Shown piece after piece: positions 25,071 through 34,421 of a DNA stretch of 64,000 nucleotides (its first letter is position 1; each line of letters begins with the position of its first letter). This stretch comes from Planctomycetota bacterium (GTDB lineage Bacteria; Planctomycetota; Planctomycetia; Isosphaerales; Isosphaeraceae). Location of the stretch: positions 1 through 64,000 of the forward strand of contig JAJYWB010000012.1 in assembly GCA_021791715.1 (NCBI GenBank). The letters run 5' to 3'. The translations under genes were made by a program, and so were the position numbers. The notes under the pieces were generated by a model. That model was not told where the DNA came from and did not search any database. It worked only from the letters and a program-made list of their open reading frames with translations.

Positions 25071-26618
25071 TCATTCAAACATTTTCGACGCCGGAACGAC
25101 GATCGTCTTCACGTCTCCGAGGGGGAGGGCCTCGATGATTTTGTCTTCGGCGAGGACGTCTTGCGGAGTTCCCGCGGTGTCGTAGACGAGGGGAGTAGCC
25201 CCCCCCGATTCGAGCAGTTTCTTCAGCTCAGCCGCGTCTTTGGCGACGATCGCGACGAAGAATCCGTCGGTTTTCCAATGCCTTTTAATCGCCTCGTTCA
25301 CCTCTCGGACGGTCGTTTTGGGGAGCCGGCGGGCGAATTCGGCGGGCTCGTCGAGCGTCTTGTAAAACGCTCCGTCGATCGCGTAGCCGAGACGCCTGGG
25401 AAGCGTTTGCGTCCACAATTTGGAGTAATTGAGGAGAAAATCGCGCGATCTTTCGAACTCGGCCTCGGTCATCCCGTGCTCGACGAGGCGACGATATTCC
25501 CAGAGCGCGGCGCGGAGCGCGAAAACCGCCTTGTCGCGCGGCACGGGACGAATCCAGATCGAAAAAAACTGCATCCGACGCGGGTCTCCGGGATCGGCGA
25601 AAACCGTTTGTCCGTCCTGAGTAAACGCTTCAATATACGAATAATCTCCGTAATTGAGCCCGCGTTTACCGCGCAAATCTTTCATCAATTTACCGTTGAA
25701 CGTTCGATGTTCGCCCAAAAACGAATTCGCCACCGCGAGGGGATAAAAATCGTCGTCCTTTCGCGTGAGGTCGATCGCGAACCCGAGCGAGATCGCCGTC
25801 GAATCGGCCGATTTTTCGACGATCGTCGCCTCGATTCCATGAGGCGTTCGAGGACTCGGCAGAGCGGGGGGGGTCGTCTTCGCCGGCGCGAGCGATTTGA
25901 GGTCGCTCTTGATCCGATCGAGAACCGCCTGATTCGCGCCTCCGGCGAGACCGATATGAAGATTCCCTTTGGTGTAATATTTTTTATGAAACGCCTTGAC
26001 GTCGTCGAGCGTGATCGCCTTCAACCCCGAGACGGTTCCGCGTTCGACGTGGCCGTAGGGATGATCGCGATAAATCAGCGAATCGAGCGTTTTTTTCCCC
26101 AATTCCTCGTCGTCGTTGCCGCGGAGCGTTTTCGACACGTAATCGATCGCCTGATCGCGAAGGCGAAGGAAATCGGCCTCGGCGAAGCGTGGAGAAACGA
26201 TCATCTCGGTAAGAATCGATTCGTAATCGGCGAGATTATCGCGATGAACGACCCCGGCGAACGTCGTGACCTCCTTGCGACACTTCCCCTCGACCGACGC
26301 CGCCATCGGATAAAATTTTTCGAGGATCTCTTCATAAGCGAGCGATTTCGTTCCCCCCTCGGAGACGATCGCCGCGACGAGCGCCGCGAGCCCCTCTTTG
26401 CCGGGAGGGTCGTCTTGCGAGCCGACCGCGAAAACCAGCCGAATCGCCGCGAGCGGGGTCGATTGCGAGGGAAGGAACGTGACGCCGCGCCACGCCTCCT
26501 CGCCGGCGCGAACCGAGGCGATCGAAACGCAAAAACAAACGACGATCAAACATCGAACCGACGCGCGAACGTGCAAAGATCGATTTAAATTGATCATTTG
26601 TTTGGATAAAAACATCAT
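25071..26618 (-). CDS. M16-family peptidase homologue without the HxxEH motif
   Basis: After a signal peptide (RCLIVVCFCVSIASVRA) the ~500-residue protein has two M16 halves. Where active enzymes have HxxEH it reads GKEGLAALVAAIVSEGGTKS, so the zinc ligands are absent. RGLNYGDYSYIEAF in the second half matches the R/Y signature that binds the substrate. This is the normal non-catalytic partner of a two-subunit M16B protease. The start at 26618 (ATGATG) lies 11 bp after the stop of the catalytic partner; an overlapping upstream extension in another frame of that gene is not supported. Confidence 0.88.
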   Translation of the reverse strand: MMFLSKQMINLNRSLHVRASVRCLIVVCFCVSIASVRAGEEAWRGVTFLPSQSTPLAAIRLVFAVGSQDDPPGKEGLAALVAAIVSEGGTKSLAYEEILEKFYPMAASVEGKCRKEVTTFAGVVHRDNLADYESILTEMIVSPRFAEADFLRLRDQAIDYVSKTLRGNDDEELGKKTLDSLIYRDHPYGHVERGTVSGLKAITLDDVKAFHKKYYTKGNLHIGLAGGANQAVLDRIKSDLKSLAPAKTTPPALPSPRTPHGIEATIVEKSADSTAISLGFAIDLTRKDDDFYPLAVANSFLGEHRTFNGKLMKDLRGKRGLNYGDYSYIEAFTQDGQTVFADPGDPRRMQFFSIWIRPVPRDKAVFALRAALWEYRRLVEHGMTEAEFERSRDFLLNYSKLWTQTLPRRLGYAIDGAFYKTLDEPAEFARRLPKTTVREVNEAIKRHWKTDGFFVAIVAKDAAELKKLLESGGATPLVYDTAGTPQDVLAEDKIIEALPLGDVKTIVVPASKMFE

Positions 26619-26629
26619 GTTTTGATGGC

Positions 26630-27988
26630 TCACGGTTTTTTCTCCGCGACGAGCGTGACGACGGTTCGATTTTCGGGTTTGAAATACGTCGACGCGACGC
26701 GAACGAGGTCGGCCGGCGCGACTCGGGCGTATCGATCGTAATATTCGTTGATCGCTTCGATCGATCCCGCGATCGCGATCGATTCGCAAGCGGCGCGGGC
26801 GATCGAATCGGGTCCGACGAGCGTCCCCGCGAACTCGTACCGCGCGTGCGATTGGATCGCGGCGAGCCGATTTTGAGCGATCGGCTCGAGCGCGGCTCGC
26901 TCCAAAGCGTGAAAGATCTCGTCCCTCACCTCGGCGACGAACTCGGGTTTGCGCGCACGCACGAGCGTGAGAAAAAGCCCGGGGTCGCGCTTCCGTTCGG
27001 GCTCGGCGAACATCATCGCGACCTTCCGCTCGGAGAGGACCAATTTCTTATAAAGCGGGCTCGTCTCGCCGAACACCGCCTGAGCGAGCGCCGCGAGCGC
27101 CGCGGAGTCGGCGTGCCTCGCGTCGGGAATGTGATACCCCGTCAATAAAACGGGCAACGTCTCCGACGGCCATTTCAGTTCGGATACCCGCTCGCGATCC
27201 TGCGACGGCTCCACGGGGATCGTCACGCCGGCCTTTCCCCGCTCCCACGTTCCATAATGCTCACGAACCAACTTGAGCAGGCGATTATGATCGACGTCGC
27301 CGACGACCACGATCGCGCAATTCTCGGGTCGATACCAACGATCGAAGAACGTTTTGCTGTAATCGAATTGATTCGGCATGTCTTTGACGTCGGCGAGAAA
27401 GCCGATCGTCGTATGCCGATACGTATGCGTTTTGTAAGCCAGGGCGTGAAGCGTCTCTTCGAGAATCAAAAACGGCGACGACGCCCCCTTGTTGTATTCC
27501 CCCAAAACGGCGCGCGATTCCTTCTGAAAATCGGGCTTGTCGTATTCGAGATTGCGAAACCGATCGGCCTCGAGCTCGACCGCGGTCGCGAGCGCCGTCG
27601 CCGGAATCGTCATGTGGTAGCACGTGTAATCGTCGGTCGTGAACGCGTTCGAATCCGCCCCCAAACCTTTGAGAATATCGTTATATTTATCTTGAGGATA
27701 TTTCTTAGTTCCTCGAAACATCATGTGTTCAAAAAAATGAGCGAATCCCGAAAGGCCGGGCTCGACCTCGTTCCGCGACCCCGTTTTCACGACGGTGTAG
27801 TACGCGACGATCCCCGGCGAATCGAACGGGATCGAGATCACGCTCAGTCCGTTCGGCAGCGAATCGGATCGAGCGGAAAAGGGAAAAACGGGATCTCCGC
27901 GCAGCGCGCGGTCGTCCCCCCGCGATCGCGCCGCCCAAACCGCGACCGCGCAAAACACCGCGATCCGACCGACCACAAATCGATTCAT
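26630..27988 (-). CDS. M16-family zinc peptidase, catalytic subunit
   Basis: The signal-bearing protein (residues 1-24) contains GFAHFFEHMMFRGT with the inverted zinc motif His84-x-x-Glu87-His88, and the third ligand region ELEADRF further on. M16B enzymes degrade peptides inside a clamshell formed with a partner subunit, here the downstream inactive homologue. An export signal puts the pair in the periplasm or outside. ATG 27988 was chosen over a GTG at 27994. It is cotranscribed with the MBL-fold gene, 27 bp behind it. Confidence 0.92.
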   Translation of the reverse strand: MNRFVVGRIAVFCAVAVWAARSRGDDRALRGDPVFPFSARSDSLPNGLSVISIPFDSPGIVAYYTVVKTGSRNEVEPGLSGFAHFFEHMMFRGTKKYPQDKYNDILKGLGADSNAFTTDDYTCYHMTIPATALATAVELEADRFRNLEYDKPDFQKESRAVLGEYNKGASSPFLILEETLHALAYKTHTYRHTTIGFLADVKDMPNQFDYSKTFFDRWYRPENCAIVVVGDVDHNRLLKLVREHYGTWERGKAGVTIPVEPSQDRERVSELKWPSETLPVLLTGYHIPDARHADSAALAALAQAVFGETSPLYKKLVLSERKVAMMFAEPERKRDPGLFLTLVRARKPEFVAEVRDEIFHALERAALEPIAQNRLAAIQSHARYEFAGTLVGPDSIARAACESIAIAGSIEAINEYYDRYARVAPADLVRVASTYFKPENRTVVTLVAEKKP

Positions 27989-28015
27989 AAACACCTTAAT
28001 CCTTGAATAAACCGT

Positions 28016-29101
28016 TTATTTCGAGCCGAAAGATCGCGGCGATCCCCCCTCGAATTGAACCGAGAAGCTCGACCCGTCGGGTTCGACCGAGGCGCGGGCG
28101 TATCCCCCTCCCTTCGCGTCTTTATTGACGATCAGCTCGGGAGAGACGTTGTCCGAATCGGACGTGAGAACGTTCTTGTGCAATTGACAAAACATCTTGA
28201 TCGAGGGAATCGACCGCAGCGTCGCGACCGTCGAAGCCGAACCCCCCTTGCGCGGGCCGTTGTTCATCACCGCGACCGTCGGCTCGATCGTCTTAATGAG
28301 TAACGGATTGTTCGATTGATCAAGACCGTGATGCGTTACCTGATATAAATCGACCCGGCCGATCAGATCGACCGGACAAACAAGCTTCTTCTCGACGTTC
28401 CAGGTGAGATCGCCGCAATCGAGAAACGTGAAATCTCCCAGCTCGAACAACAAGACGACGCTCCGCGCGTTGTCGGAACGATCGACGGGTTGATCGGGAA
28501 CGTCCTCCGAGCATCTGGGATTGGCTTCGCCCGCGGTCGATTTGAGCTCGCTTCCGCGGCGCCGTTCGACCGTGATCGTCTCTCCCCCCGAGGCGAGCAC
28601 GATCGCGCGGACGTCTCCTTTGAGCGGCAATCGATCCCCCGCCTTGAGCGTTTTTCGCTTCCCCTCGCTCGCCTTGCGATAAGCGATCCCCAAACGATCG
28701 TTCCGCCCGGGACCGTCGGGAAAATTCTTGGCGTCGTGATCGGGAGAATCGAGATCGGGAAGGCCGCGATCCCAATAATGATCGATCCGAACCCGCTTCG
28801 CCAAACCCTCAACCCCGCCGAAATGATCGCGATGCCAATGCGTCGTCACAAGATGATCAATATGATCAAGCTTGCATACCTCTCGAACCGCGCGTTCGAT
28901 CCGTTTGGGGTCGCGGTCGTCGAACCCTGGCCAGCCCGTGTCGATCAGGATCGACTCGCGCTCGGGGGTGACGATCAACGTCGCCGCGCCCCCGTCGACG
29001 TCGATCCAGACGATCTCCATTCGCCCCTTCGGCTCGGCCGCGGCGACGATCCACGGAAAAAGGAATACCAATATCATACCGCGTAATAGCTTCTCGCTCA
29101 T
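28016..29101 (-). CDS. Exported metallo-beta-lactamase-fold hydrolase (ComEC-tail-like)
   Basis: A signal peptide (MILVFLFPWIVAAAE) precedes an MBL domain with THWHRDHFGG (His88, His90, Asp92, His93), LDCGDLTWNVE and VTHHGLDQSNN, the arrangement of stand-alone ComEC/Rec2-like MBL proteins. Those cleave phosphoester bonds, some of them in DNA. An inserted segment of about 60 charged residues lies between the metal motifs. The gene is in a four-gene operon behind the DMF-amidase-like gene (16 bp gap) and ahead of the M16 pair. Substrate unknown. Confidence 0.87.
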   Translation of the reverse strand: MSEKLLRGMILVFLFPWIVAAAEPKGRMEIVWIDVDGGAATLIVTPERESILIDTGWPGFDDRDPKRIERAVREVCKLDHIDHLVTTHWHRDHFGGVEGLAKRVRIDHYWDRGLPDLDSPDHDAKNFPDGPGRNDRLGIAYRKASEGKRKTLKAGDRLPLKGDVRAIVLASGGETITVERRRGSELKSTAGEANPRCSEDVPDQPVDRSDNARSVVLLFELGDFTFLDCGDLTWNVEKKLVCPVDLIGRVDLYQVTHHGLDQSNNPLLIKTIEPTVAVMNNGPRKGGSASTVATLRSIPSIKMFCQLHKNVLTSDSDNVSPELIVNKDAKGGGYARASVEPDGSSFSVQFEGGSPRSFGSK

Positions 29102-29117
29102 CGTCGTCCTCGCCTTG

Positions 29118-30707
29118 TCAATCGGGTCGTCGAAATCGTTCGAGCAGGTTGCGGGTGATCGTTTGAACGCGGCGATCGGGCCCGCGCGGCTTGGTGTACA
29201 CCGCCGGGCGAACGTATCCGGGAGGCTCCGAAAGCCCGTCGGCCCACCAAATCGTCGAAGCGTTGAAAACGAAATTCCCCTTCGGCCCGGGGTATATCGT
29301 CGCGGTATATGTTCCTTGGATTTTGCCGTAAACCGTCTCGCCCCCCGCGACGACCTCGAGACCCGGTATCGCCGCGGGATCCGAGTGCGACTCCCAGCCC
29401 ACCAACCCGGGGATCGAATCGCCTCGCTTCATCCCCGTCCCCTCAAACAACCAATGATCGGGCTTGAGACACGTCCAATCGCCGCCTCCCATAATCGGAT
29501 ACGTACTTCTCGCTCCGATTAACGTCGCTTCGTTGGGACCGTTCTCGCGTAAACGCTTCATCGCGGGAAGCAGCTTCTCCCCCTCCTCGACCCCGGGCCC
29601 GCCGAACCGCCCGATACGCTCGATCACGCGATTCGGTCGACCGTCCGAACTCGGGCCGATCCTCACCACCCCGCACACGCTGTTCCCCGAAAGAAACGCC
29701 AAATTCAAACCGTCGTTCACCGCTTGTTTCATATGATCAAACATTTCGAGCGACCAGTATTCGTCGTGCCCCGTCGAAATCCAACAGCGGGCTCGTTTCA
29801 ACCCCGCGGCGTCGGCGTGCGTATCGATGTTGGATATGTAACTAACATCGTAGCCTTGTCGTTCCATCCAGTAAACGAGCGGGAACTCCCACAACAAGAA
29901 TTCTCCCGAGCCGACCGAAAGCGGAGCGTCGAGGATCTGACAATATTTGCCGTACGGCCGGTCGAAACTCGCGCGAACGTCGGGCCCCCAATACCACTCG
30001 TCCTTACCGTCGTCGTAAAGCGAATAATGATCGGGCCAGCGGTTGTAAGCGTTCCACGTGTCGTCCGAGGTTTGAACGAGAAAATCGACGACGCGATCGT
30101 CTCGTACCACAAAAATGATATAACTTTGATATTTTTCGACCTCGGCGGTCAGTTTGGCCAAATAAACGCCGCTCGTCCAGTCGAGCGGGATCGAAAGCGA
30201 GACGCAAGCCGGCCAGTCGCACTCGCGCAACCGCTTCTCTCCCACGCGCGGATCGGGCTGAATCGACCCCTCGAACGGACCCAACCGATCGACGAATCGC
30301 CCTCCATGTCCTTGATAATATCCCATGCGATAAAGATCGATCACGAACTTCGACGCGGGATTGGTACTAACATGAAAGGATATTTGATCGCCGAGCCGCA
30401 CAGAAGTCTTCGACGCGTAACCTTCAATCCTCGGCGATCGGTATTTGGTTTTGGGGTCGATCGCGATTTTACTCGCCATCCAATCGCGGGTCCCCGCGCG
30501 GTCGTTTTCCTCCCGGATCAGATCGCGATTCGCGGGCGCGGAGGGTTTTGTAACGGTCGCATTCGACCGAGGTTTATCCGTTCGTCGATCGTCGCGTTCA
30601 TCCCCGAGCGTCGCGCCGAATCCAACCCCGTCGAGACTCGCCGCGGCGCCGAAAGCGGCGACGGATTTGAGTATTTCGCGACGTTTAAGTTCAGGGTGAT
30701 CCGCCAC
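29118..30707 (-). CDS. N,N-dimethylformamidase large-subunit-like protein, probable Tat substrate
   Basis: The N-terminus KRREILKSVAAFGAAASLDG is a twin-Arg signal. Then come segments typical of the DMFase beta/large subunit family: YRMGYYQGHGGRFVD, FLVQTSDDTWNAYNRWPDHY, SVGSGEFLLWEFPLVYWMER and ISTGHDEYWSLEMFDHM. The real DMFase cuts dimethylformamide; secreted relatives are common in planctomycetes and actinobacteria and their substrates are unknown. The GTG at 30707 follows GAAGGA by about seven bases. It is the first gene of the operon and faces putA across a gap with 68-bp tandem repeats. Confidence 0.8.
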   Translation of the reverse strand: MADHPELKRREILKSVAAFGAAASLDGVGFGATLGDERDDRRTDKPRSNATVTKPSAPANRDLIREENDRAGTRDWMASKIAIDPKTKYRSPRIEGYASKTSVRLGDQISFHVSTNPASKFVIDLYRMGYYQGHGGRFVDRLGPFEGSIQPDPRVGEKRLRECDWPACVSLSIPLDWTSGVYLAKLTAEVEKYQSYIIFVVRDDRVVDFLVQTSDDTWNAYNRWPDHYSLYDDGKDEWYWGPDVRASFDRPYGKYCQILDAPLSVGSGEFLLWEFPLVYWMERQGYDVSYISNIDTHADAAGLKRARCWISTGHDEYWSLEMFDHMKQAVNDGLNLAFLSGNSVCGVVRIGPSSDGRPNRVIERIGRFGGPGVEEGEKLLPAMKRLRENGPNEATLIGARSTYPIMGGGDWTCLKPDHWLFEGTGMKRGDSIPGLVGWESHSDPAAIPGLEVVAGGETVYGKIQGTYTATIYPGPKGNFVFNASTIWWADGLSEPPGYVRPAVYTKPRGPDRRVQTITRNLLERFRRPD

Positions 30708-30757
30708 GCGATCTTCCTTCGCGATCGATGAAAAACTAGCTCGGAGCGTTCCAGCTC

Positions 30758-30940
30758 GTTCAGCGACCTTCAGGACGGTTCTCAGCGATTCCAGACCGAT
30801 CCCAAGGTTCGCGACGTTCCGGCTCGTTCAGCGACCTTCAGGACGGTTCTGAGCGTTTCCAGACCGATCCCAAGGTTCGCGACGTTCCGGCTCGTTCGGC
30901 GAACTTCAGGACGGTTCTGAGCGATTCCAGACCGATCGGC
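30758..30940. repeat. 68-bp tandem repeat in a divergent promoter region
   Basis: Units at 30758-30825 and 30826-30893 are nearly identical, and a third partial unit runs 30894-30940. Each holds CTTCAGGACGGTTCT and CCAGACCGATCCCAAGG. A 14-base echo precedes the first unit. The array lies in the 563-bp gap 30708-31270 between the DMFase-like gene and putA, so it could be a regulator-binding array or simply slippage-prone DNA. The rest of the gap has no recognised feature. Confidence 0.85.
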
Positions 30941-31270
30941 CGGCTCGGCCGGAGTTTCGCTTGAACCGTCGGGTCGATTCGTCTCGACTCGTTCAGAGCC
31001 GCCGAAACGAAGCTCGACCCGTCTTTTCTAACGAACCCACGGTGAGAGGCAAGCGAAAAGAGGAGCGATTCCAAAATCGATTGAGAATTCCAGATCGCCG
31101 AAACGCGCCAGCGGGCGTTCCGCGATCGGTTTTCCGCGTCTTATGCGTCAAACGTCGACCCGGAGCGTACAATACTTATCGGGACTCTCGAACGACGCAT
31201 GGAACCGCTTGCCGAGCGTCGTCTCCCGAACCGATCGGACGACCGGCGTACCCCTTGATCGAGGGCCTTC

Positions 31271-34200
31271 ATGGTGCAATCGAGCCGCCTGCAAGCGCGA
31301 ACGAAAGAGATCGGACGAGAGCTCTTCGCCGAACTGCGGCGCGGAACTTCGCTTTGGCGACCTTCGGCGTGGGACGATCGCCTGATGACCTTCGCGCTCG
31401 GCGATCCCGTCCTCAAGGTCCAATTATTTCGTTTCGTCGACGCGCTTCCGACGCTGCGATCCGCGGCCGAAACACGACGTCATTTGCTCGAATATCTCGC
31501 CGAGGCGGACGAACATGTGCCTTGGTGGCTATCGATTCCGCTCGATCTCGCCCCCGACGGTCGCATGACCGACGCGATCCTGGCCCGCCTGGCGCGCGCG
31601 GGAGCGATGCGCATGGCGAGCCGATTCATCGCGGGTTCAACCCCCGCCGAGGCCGCTCGCACCGTCGTCCAATTGAGACGCCAAACCGTCGCCTTCACCG
31701 CCGACCTCCTCGGCGAAGCCGTGATCAGCGAACCCGAATCCGACCTGTATCAACAGAGTTGCCTCGAACTGATCCAGGGGCTTACCGAAACGCTCGCTCA
31801 CGAGCCCGAGATCCCCCGAATCGACCGCGACGACGAAGGACCGATCCCGCGCGTCAATCTGTCGATCAAGCTCTCGAGCCTGACGGCGCGGTTCGACGCG
31901 ATCCACGCCGAAACCTCGCGCGATCGAGTCGCCGAGCGGCTCCGGCCGATCCTCCGCGCCGCGATTCGATTAAACGCGCATATCCATGTCGACATGGAGC
32001 AATATTCTTATAAAGATCTGACTCTGGCGATCTTCAAGTCGATTTTGCTCGAACGCGAATTCGTGAATTATCCCCACTTCGGCGTGGTGATTCAGGCGTA
32101 TCTGCGCGATTCCGAGGCCGATCTCGCGGGGCTTTACGACTGGGTTCAAAAACGGGCCGCGCCGATCACGATCAGGCTCGTCAAGGGGGCGTACTGGGAT
32201 TACGAGGTGATCCACGCGCGCGATCTTGGTTATCCGATACCGGTATGGATTCGTAAATGGGAAACCGACGCGTGTTACGAACGGTGCGCGCGGTTTTTGC
32301 TCGAACGCCGTCGCCTCCTTCGGCCCGCGTTCGCCGGCCATAACGTGAGGAGCCTCGCGAGCGCGATCGCGACCGCCGAATCCCTCGATGTTCCGCCCGA
32401 AGCGTTCGAGATCCAGATGCTCCACGGCATGGCCGCTCCGCTCCAGCGTGCGATCGTCGCCCGCGGCCTTCGCGCACGCGTATACACCCCCTACGGCGCC
32501 ATGCTCCCCGGAATGGCGTATCTTGTTCGCAGACTCCTCGAAAACACGTCCAACGAATCGTTCCTCAAGGCGAGCCTCGCTCATTCATCCACAATCGACG
32601 AATTGCTCCGCGATCCCAGGGAGATCGGCGCCATGAAATGGAAACATCAAGAGACTTTAAAATCAACGAGATCCCCGGTCGAAAGCCCCGCGCAGCCCCC
32701 GCCGTTTTCCAACGAATCGCCGATCGATTTCGCGATCGAGGCGAATCGCGACCGGATGAGAAAGGCGCTCGCACAGGTCCGGTCGGCGTTCCCTCGAACG
32801 TGCCCGATCCGGATCGACGGCGAGGCGATCGCGACCGGCGCCGAGATCGTGTCGCACAATCCGGCGGATCGATCGGAAATCGTCGGCACGGCGGCGCGGG
32901 GAGGGCTTTCCGAGGTTGAACGCGCGATCGAGGCGGCTCGATCGGGCTTCGATTCCTGGTCGCGAACTCCCGCGAACATCAGAGCGAACGTTCTTATCAA
33001 AGCCGCCTCCATCATGCGAATGCGCAAGTATGAATTGGCTGCGTGGATCGTTTTCGAGGCGGGCAAGCCGTGGCGCGAGGCCGACGGCGACGTCGCCGAG
33101 GCGATCGACTTTTGCGAATTCTACGCGCGCGAGATGCTTCGCCTCGCCGAGCCCCGCCGCCGCGATTACCCTGGCGAAACGAACGTTCAGGTTCGAGTCC
33201 CCCGCGGCGTCGCGGTCGTGATTCCCCCCTGGAATTTCCCCCTTTCGATCCCCGCGGGGATGACCGCCGCGGCGCTCGTCGCCGGGAACTCGGTGATCCT
33301 CAAACCCGCCGAACAAACTCCGGTCGTCGCGAGTTTACTTGTCGAAATCCTTCATCAAGCCGGCGCCCCAGAATCGGCGCTCCATTATTTGCCGGGCTTC
33401 GGCGAGGACGTCGGTCGGGCGCTCGTCAAAGACCCGCGAATCGCGATGATCGCCTTCACGGGATCGATGAACGTCGGCCTTGAAATCTACAAAACCGCCG
33501 CGACGACCGCCGAGGGACAAGATCACGTCAAACGCGTCGTCGCCGAGTTGGGAGGAAAAAACGCGATCATCGTCGACGACGACGCCGATCTCGACGAGGC
33601 CGTCGTCGGCGTTTTACACAGCGCGTTTCATTACGCGGGACAAAAGTGTTCGGCGTGCTCGCGCGTGATTATTCTTGAATCTGTATATACCCAATTTTTG
33701 AATCGTTTAATCGAGGCGGTTCGAGCCCTCACGGTCGGCGCCGCCGAGGATCCCGACACCGTCGTCGGTCCTTTGATCGACCCCGACGCGCGCGATCGCG
33801 TTGCGTCTTACGCCGAGATCGCGGCGCGCGAGGGACGAATCGTCGCCAAGATCGCGCCCCCCGCGGCGATCGCCGACCGCGGCTGTTACTTCGGTCCGAT
33901 GATCGTCGCCGACGTTCCCCCCGAGGCTCGCATCGCGCAGGAGGAAATCTTCGGGCCCGTCCTCTCGGCGATCCGCGCCCGCGACCTCGATCACGCGATC
34001 GCGATCGCGAACGGCGCCCGCTTCGCGCTCACGGGAGGCGTCTATTCGCGCAGTCCGATGAATATCGATCGCGTTAAACGAGATTTTTATGTAGGCAATC
34101 TTTACATCAACCGACCGATCACGGGAGCGCTCGTCGATCGCCAACCGTTCGGCGGATTCAAGCTTTCGGGTCTGGGCGCCAAAACGGGCGGACCCGATTA

Positions 34201-34351
34201 CCTCCTCGAATTCCTCCTCACGCGATCGATCACCGAGAACACGCTGAGACGAGGCTTCGCTCCCGACGTCGAATCGCTCGGCGAAGAACCCGCCGAATCC
34301 GAAGGCGCCAGGGAACACGCCGATCAAACCGCCGCGGTCGCACGAACGTAA
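31271..34351 (+). CDS. putA: Bifunctional proline dehydrogenase / glutamate-semialdehyde dehydrogenase
   Basis: The enzyme oxidises proline to glutamate. The FAD-dependent PRODH barrel (about 120-450) shows HVDMEQYSYKDLT, HFGVVIQAYLRDS, IRLVKGAYWDYE and FEIQMLHGMA. The NAD-dependent P5C dehydrogenase (about 515-990) shows PPWNFPLSIPAGM, SVILKPAEQTPV, FTGSMNVGLEIY, VAELGGKNAII, the nucleophile Cys in HYAGQKCSACSRV and EEIFGPVLS. At 1026 residues it lacks an N-terminal ribbon-helix-helix repressor domain, so it is a type A-like enzyme without self-regulation. A ~35-residue acidic tail follows. ATG 31271 has GAGGG six bases upstream. Confidence 0.95.
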   Translation: MVQSSRLQARTKEIGRELFAELRRGTSLWRPSAWDDRLMTFALGDPVLKVQLFRFVDALPTLRSAAETRRHLLEYLAEADEHVPWWLSIPLDLAPDGRMTDAILARLARAGAMRMASRFIAGSTPAEAARTVVQLRRQTVAFTADLLGEAVISEPESDLYQQSCLELIQGLTETLAHEPEIPRIDRDDEGPIPRVNLSIKLSSLTARFDAIHAETSRDRVAERLRPILRAAIRLNAHIHVDMEQYSYKDLTLAIFKSILLEREFVNYPHFGVVIQAYLRDSEADLAGLYDWVQKRAAPITIRLVKGAYWDYEVIHARDLGYPIPVWIRKWETDACYERCARFLLERRRLLRPAFAGHNVRSLASAIATAESLDVPPEAFEIQMLHGMAAPLQRAIVARGLRARVYTPYGAMLPGMAYLVRRLLENTSNESFLKASLAHSSTIDELLRDPREIGAMKWKHQETLKSTRSPVESPAQPPPFSNESPIDFAIEANRDRMRKALAQVRSAFPRTCPIRIDGEAIATGAEIVSHNPADRSEIVGTAARGGLSEVERAIEAARSGFDSWSRTPANIRANVLIKAASIMRMRKYELAAWIVFEAGKPWREADGDVAEAIDFCEFYAREMLRLAEPRRRDYPGETNVQVRVPRGVAVVIPPWNFPLSIPAGMTAAALVAGNSVILKPAEQTPVVASLLVEILHQAGAPESALHYLPGFGEDVGRALVKDPRIAMIAFTGSMNVGLEIYKTAATTAEGQDHVKRVVAELGGKNAIIVDDDADLDEAVVGVLHSAFHYAGQKCSACSRVIILESVYTQFLNRLIEAVRALTVGAAEDPDTVVGPLIDPDARDRVASYAEIAAREGRIVAKIAPPAAIADRGCYFGPMIVADVPPEARIAQEEIFGPVLSAIRARDLDHAIAIANGARFALTGGVYSRSPMNIDRVKRDFYVGNLYINRPITGALVDRQPFGGFKLSGLGAKTGGPDYLLEFLLTRSITENTLRRGFAPDVESLGEEPAESEGAREHADQTAAVART

Positions 34352-34421
34352 AGCTCGTGCGCCGCGACGATCGGTTTTTTAAGGCGTTCGGTCGCCGATC
34401 CGTAAGAATCCTGGGATCGAT

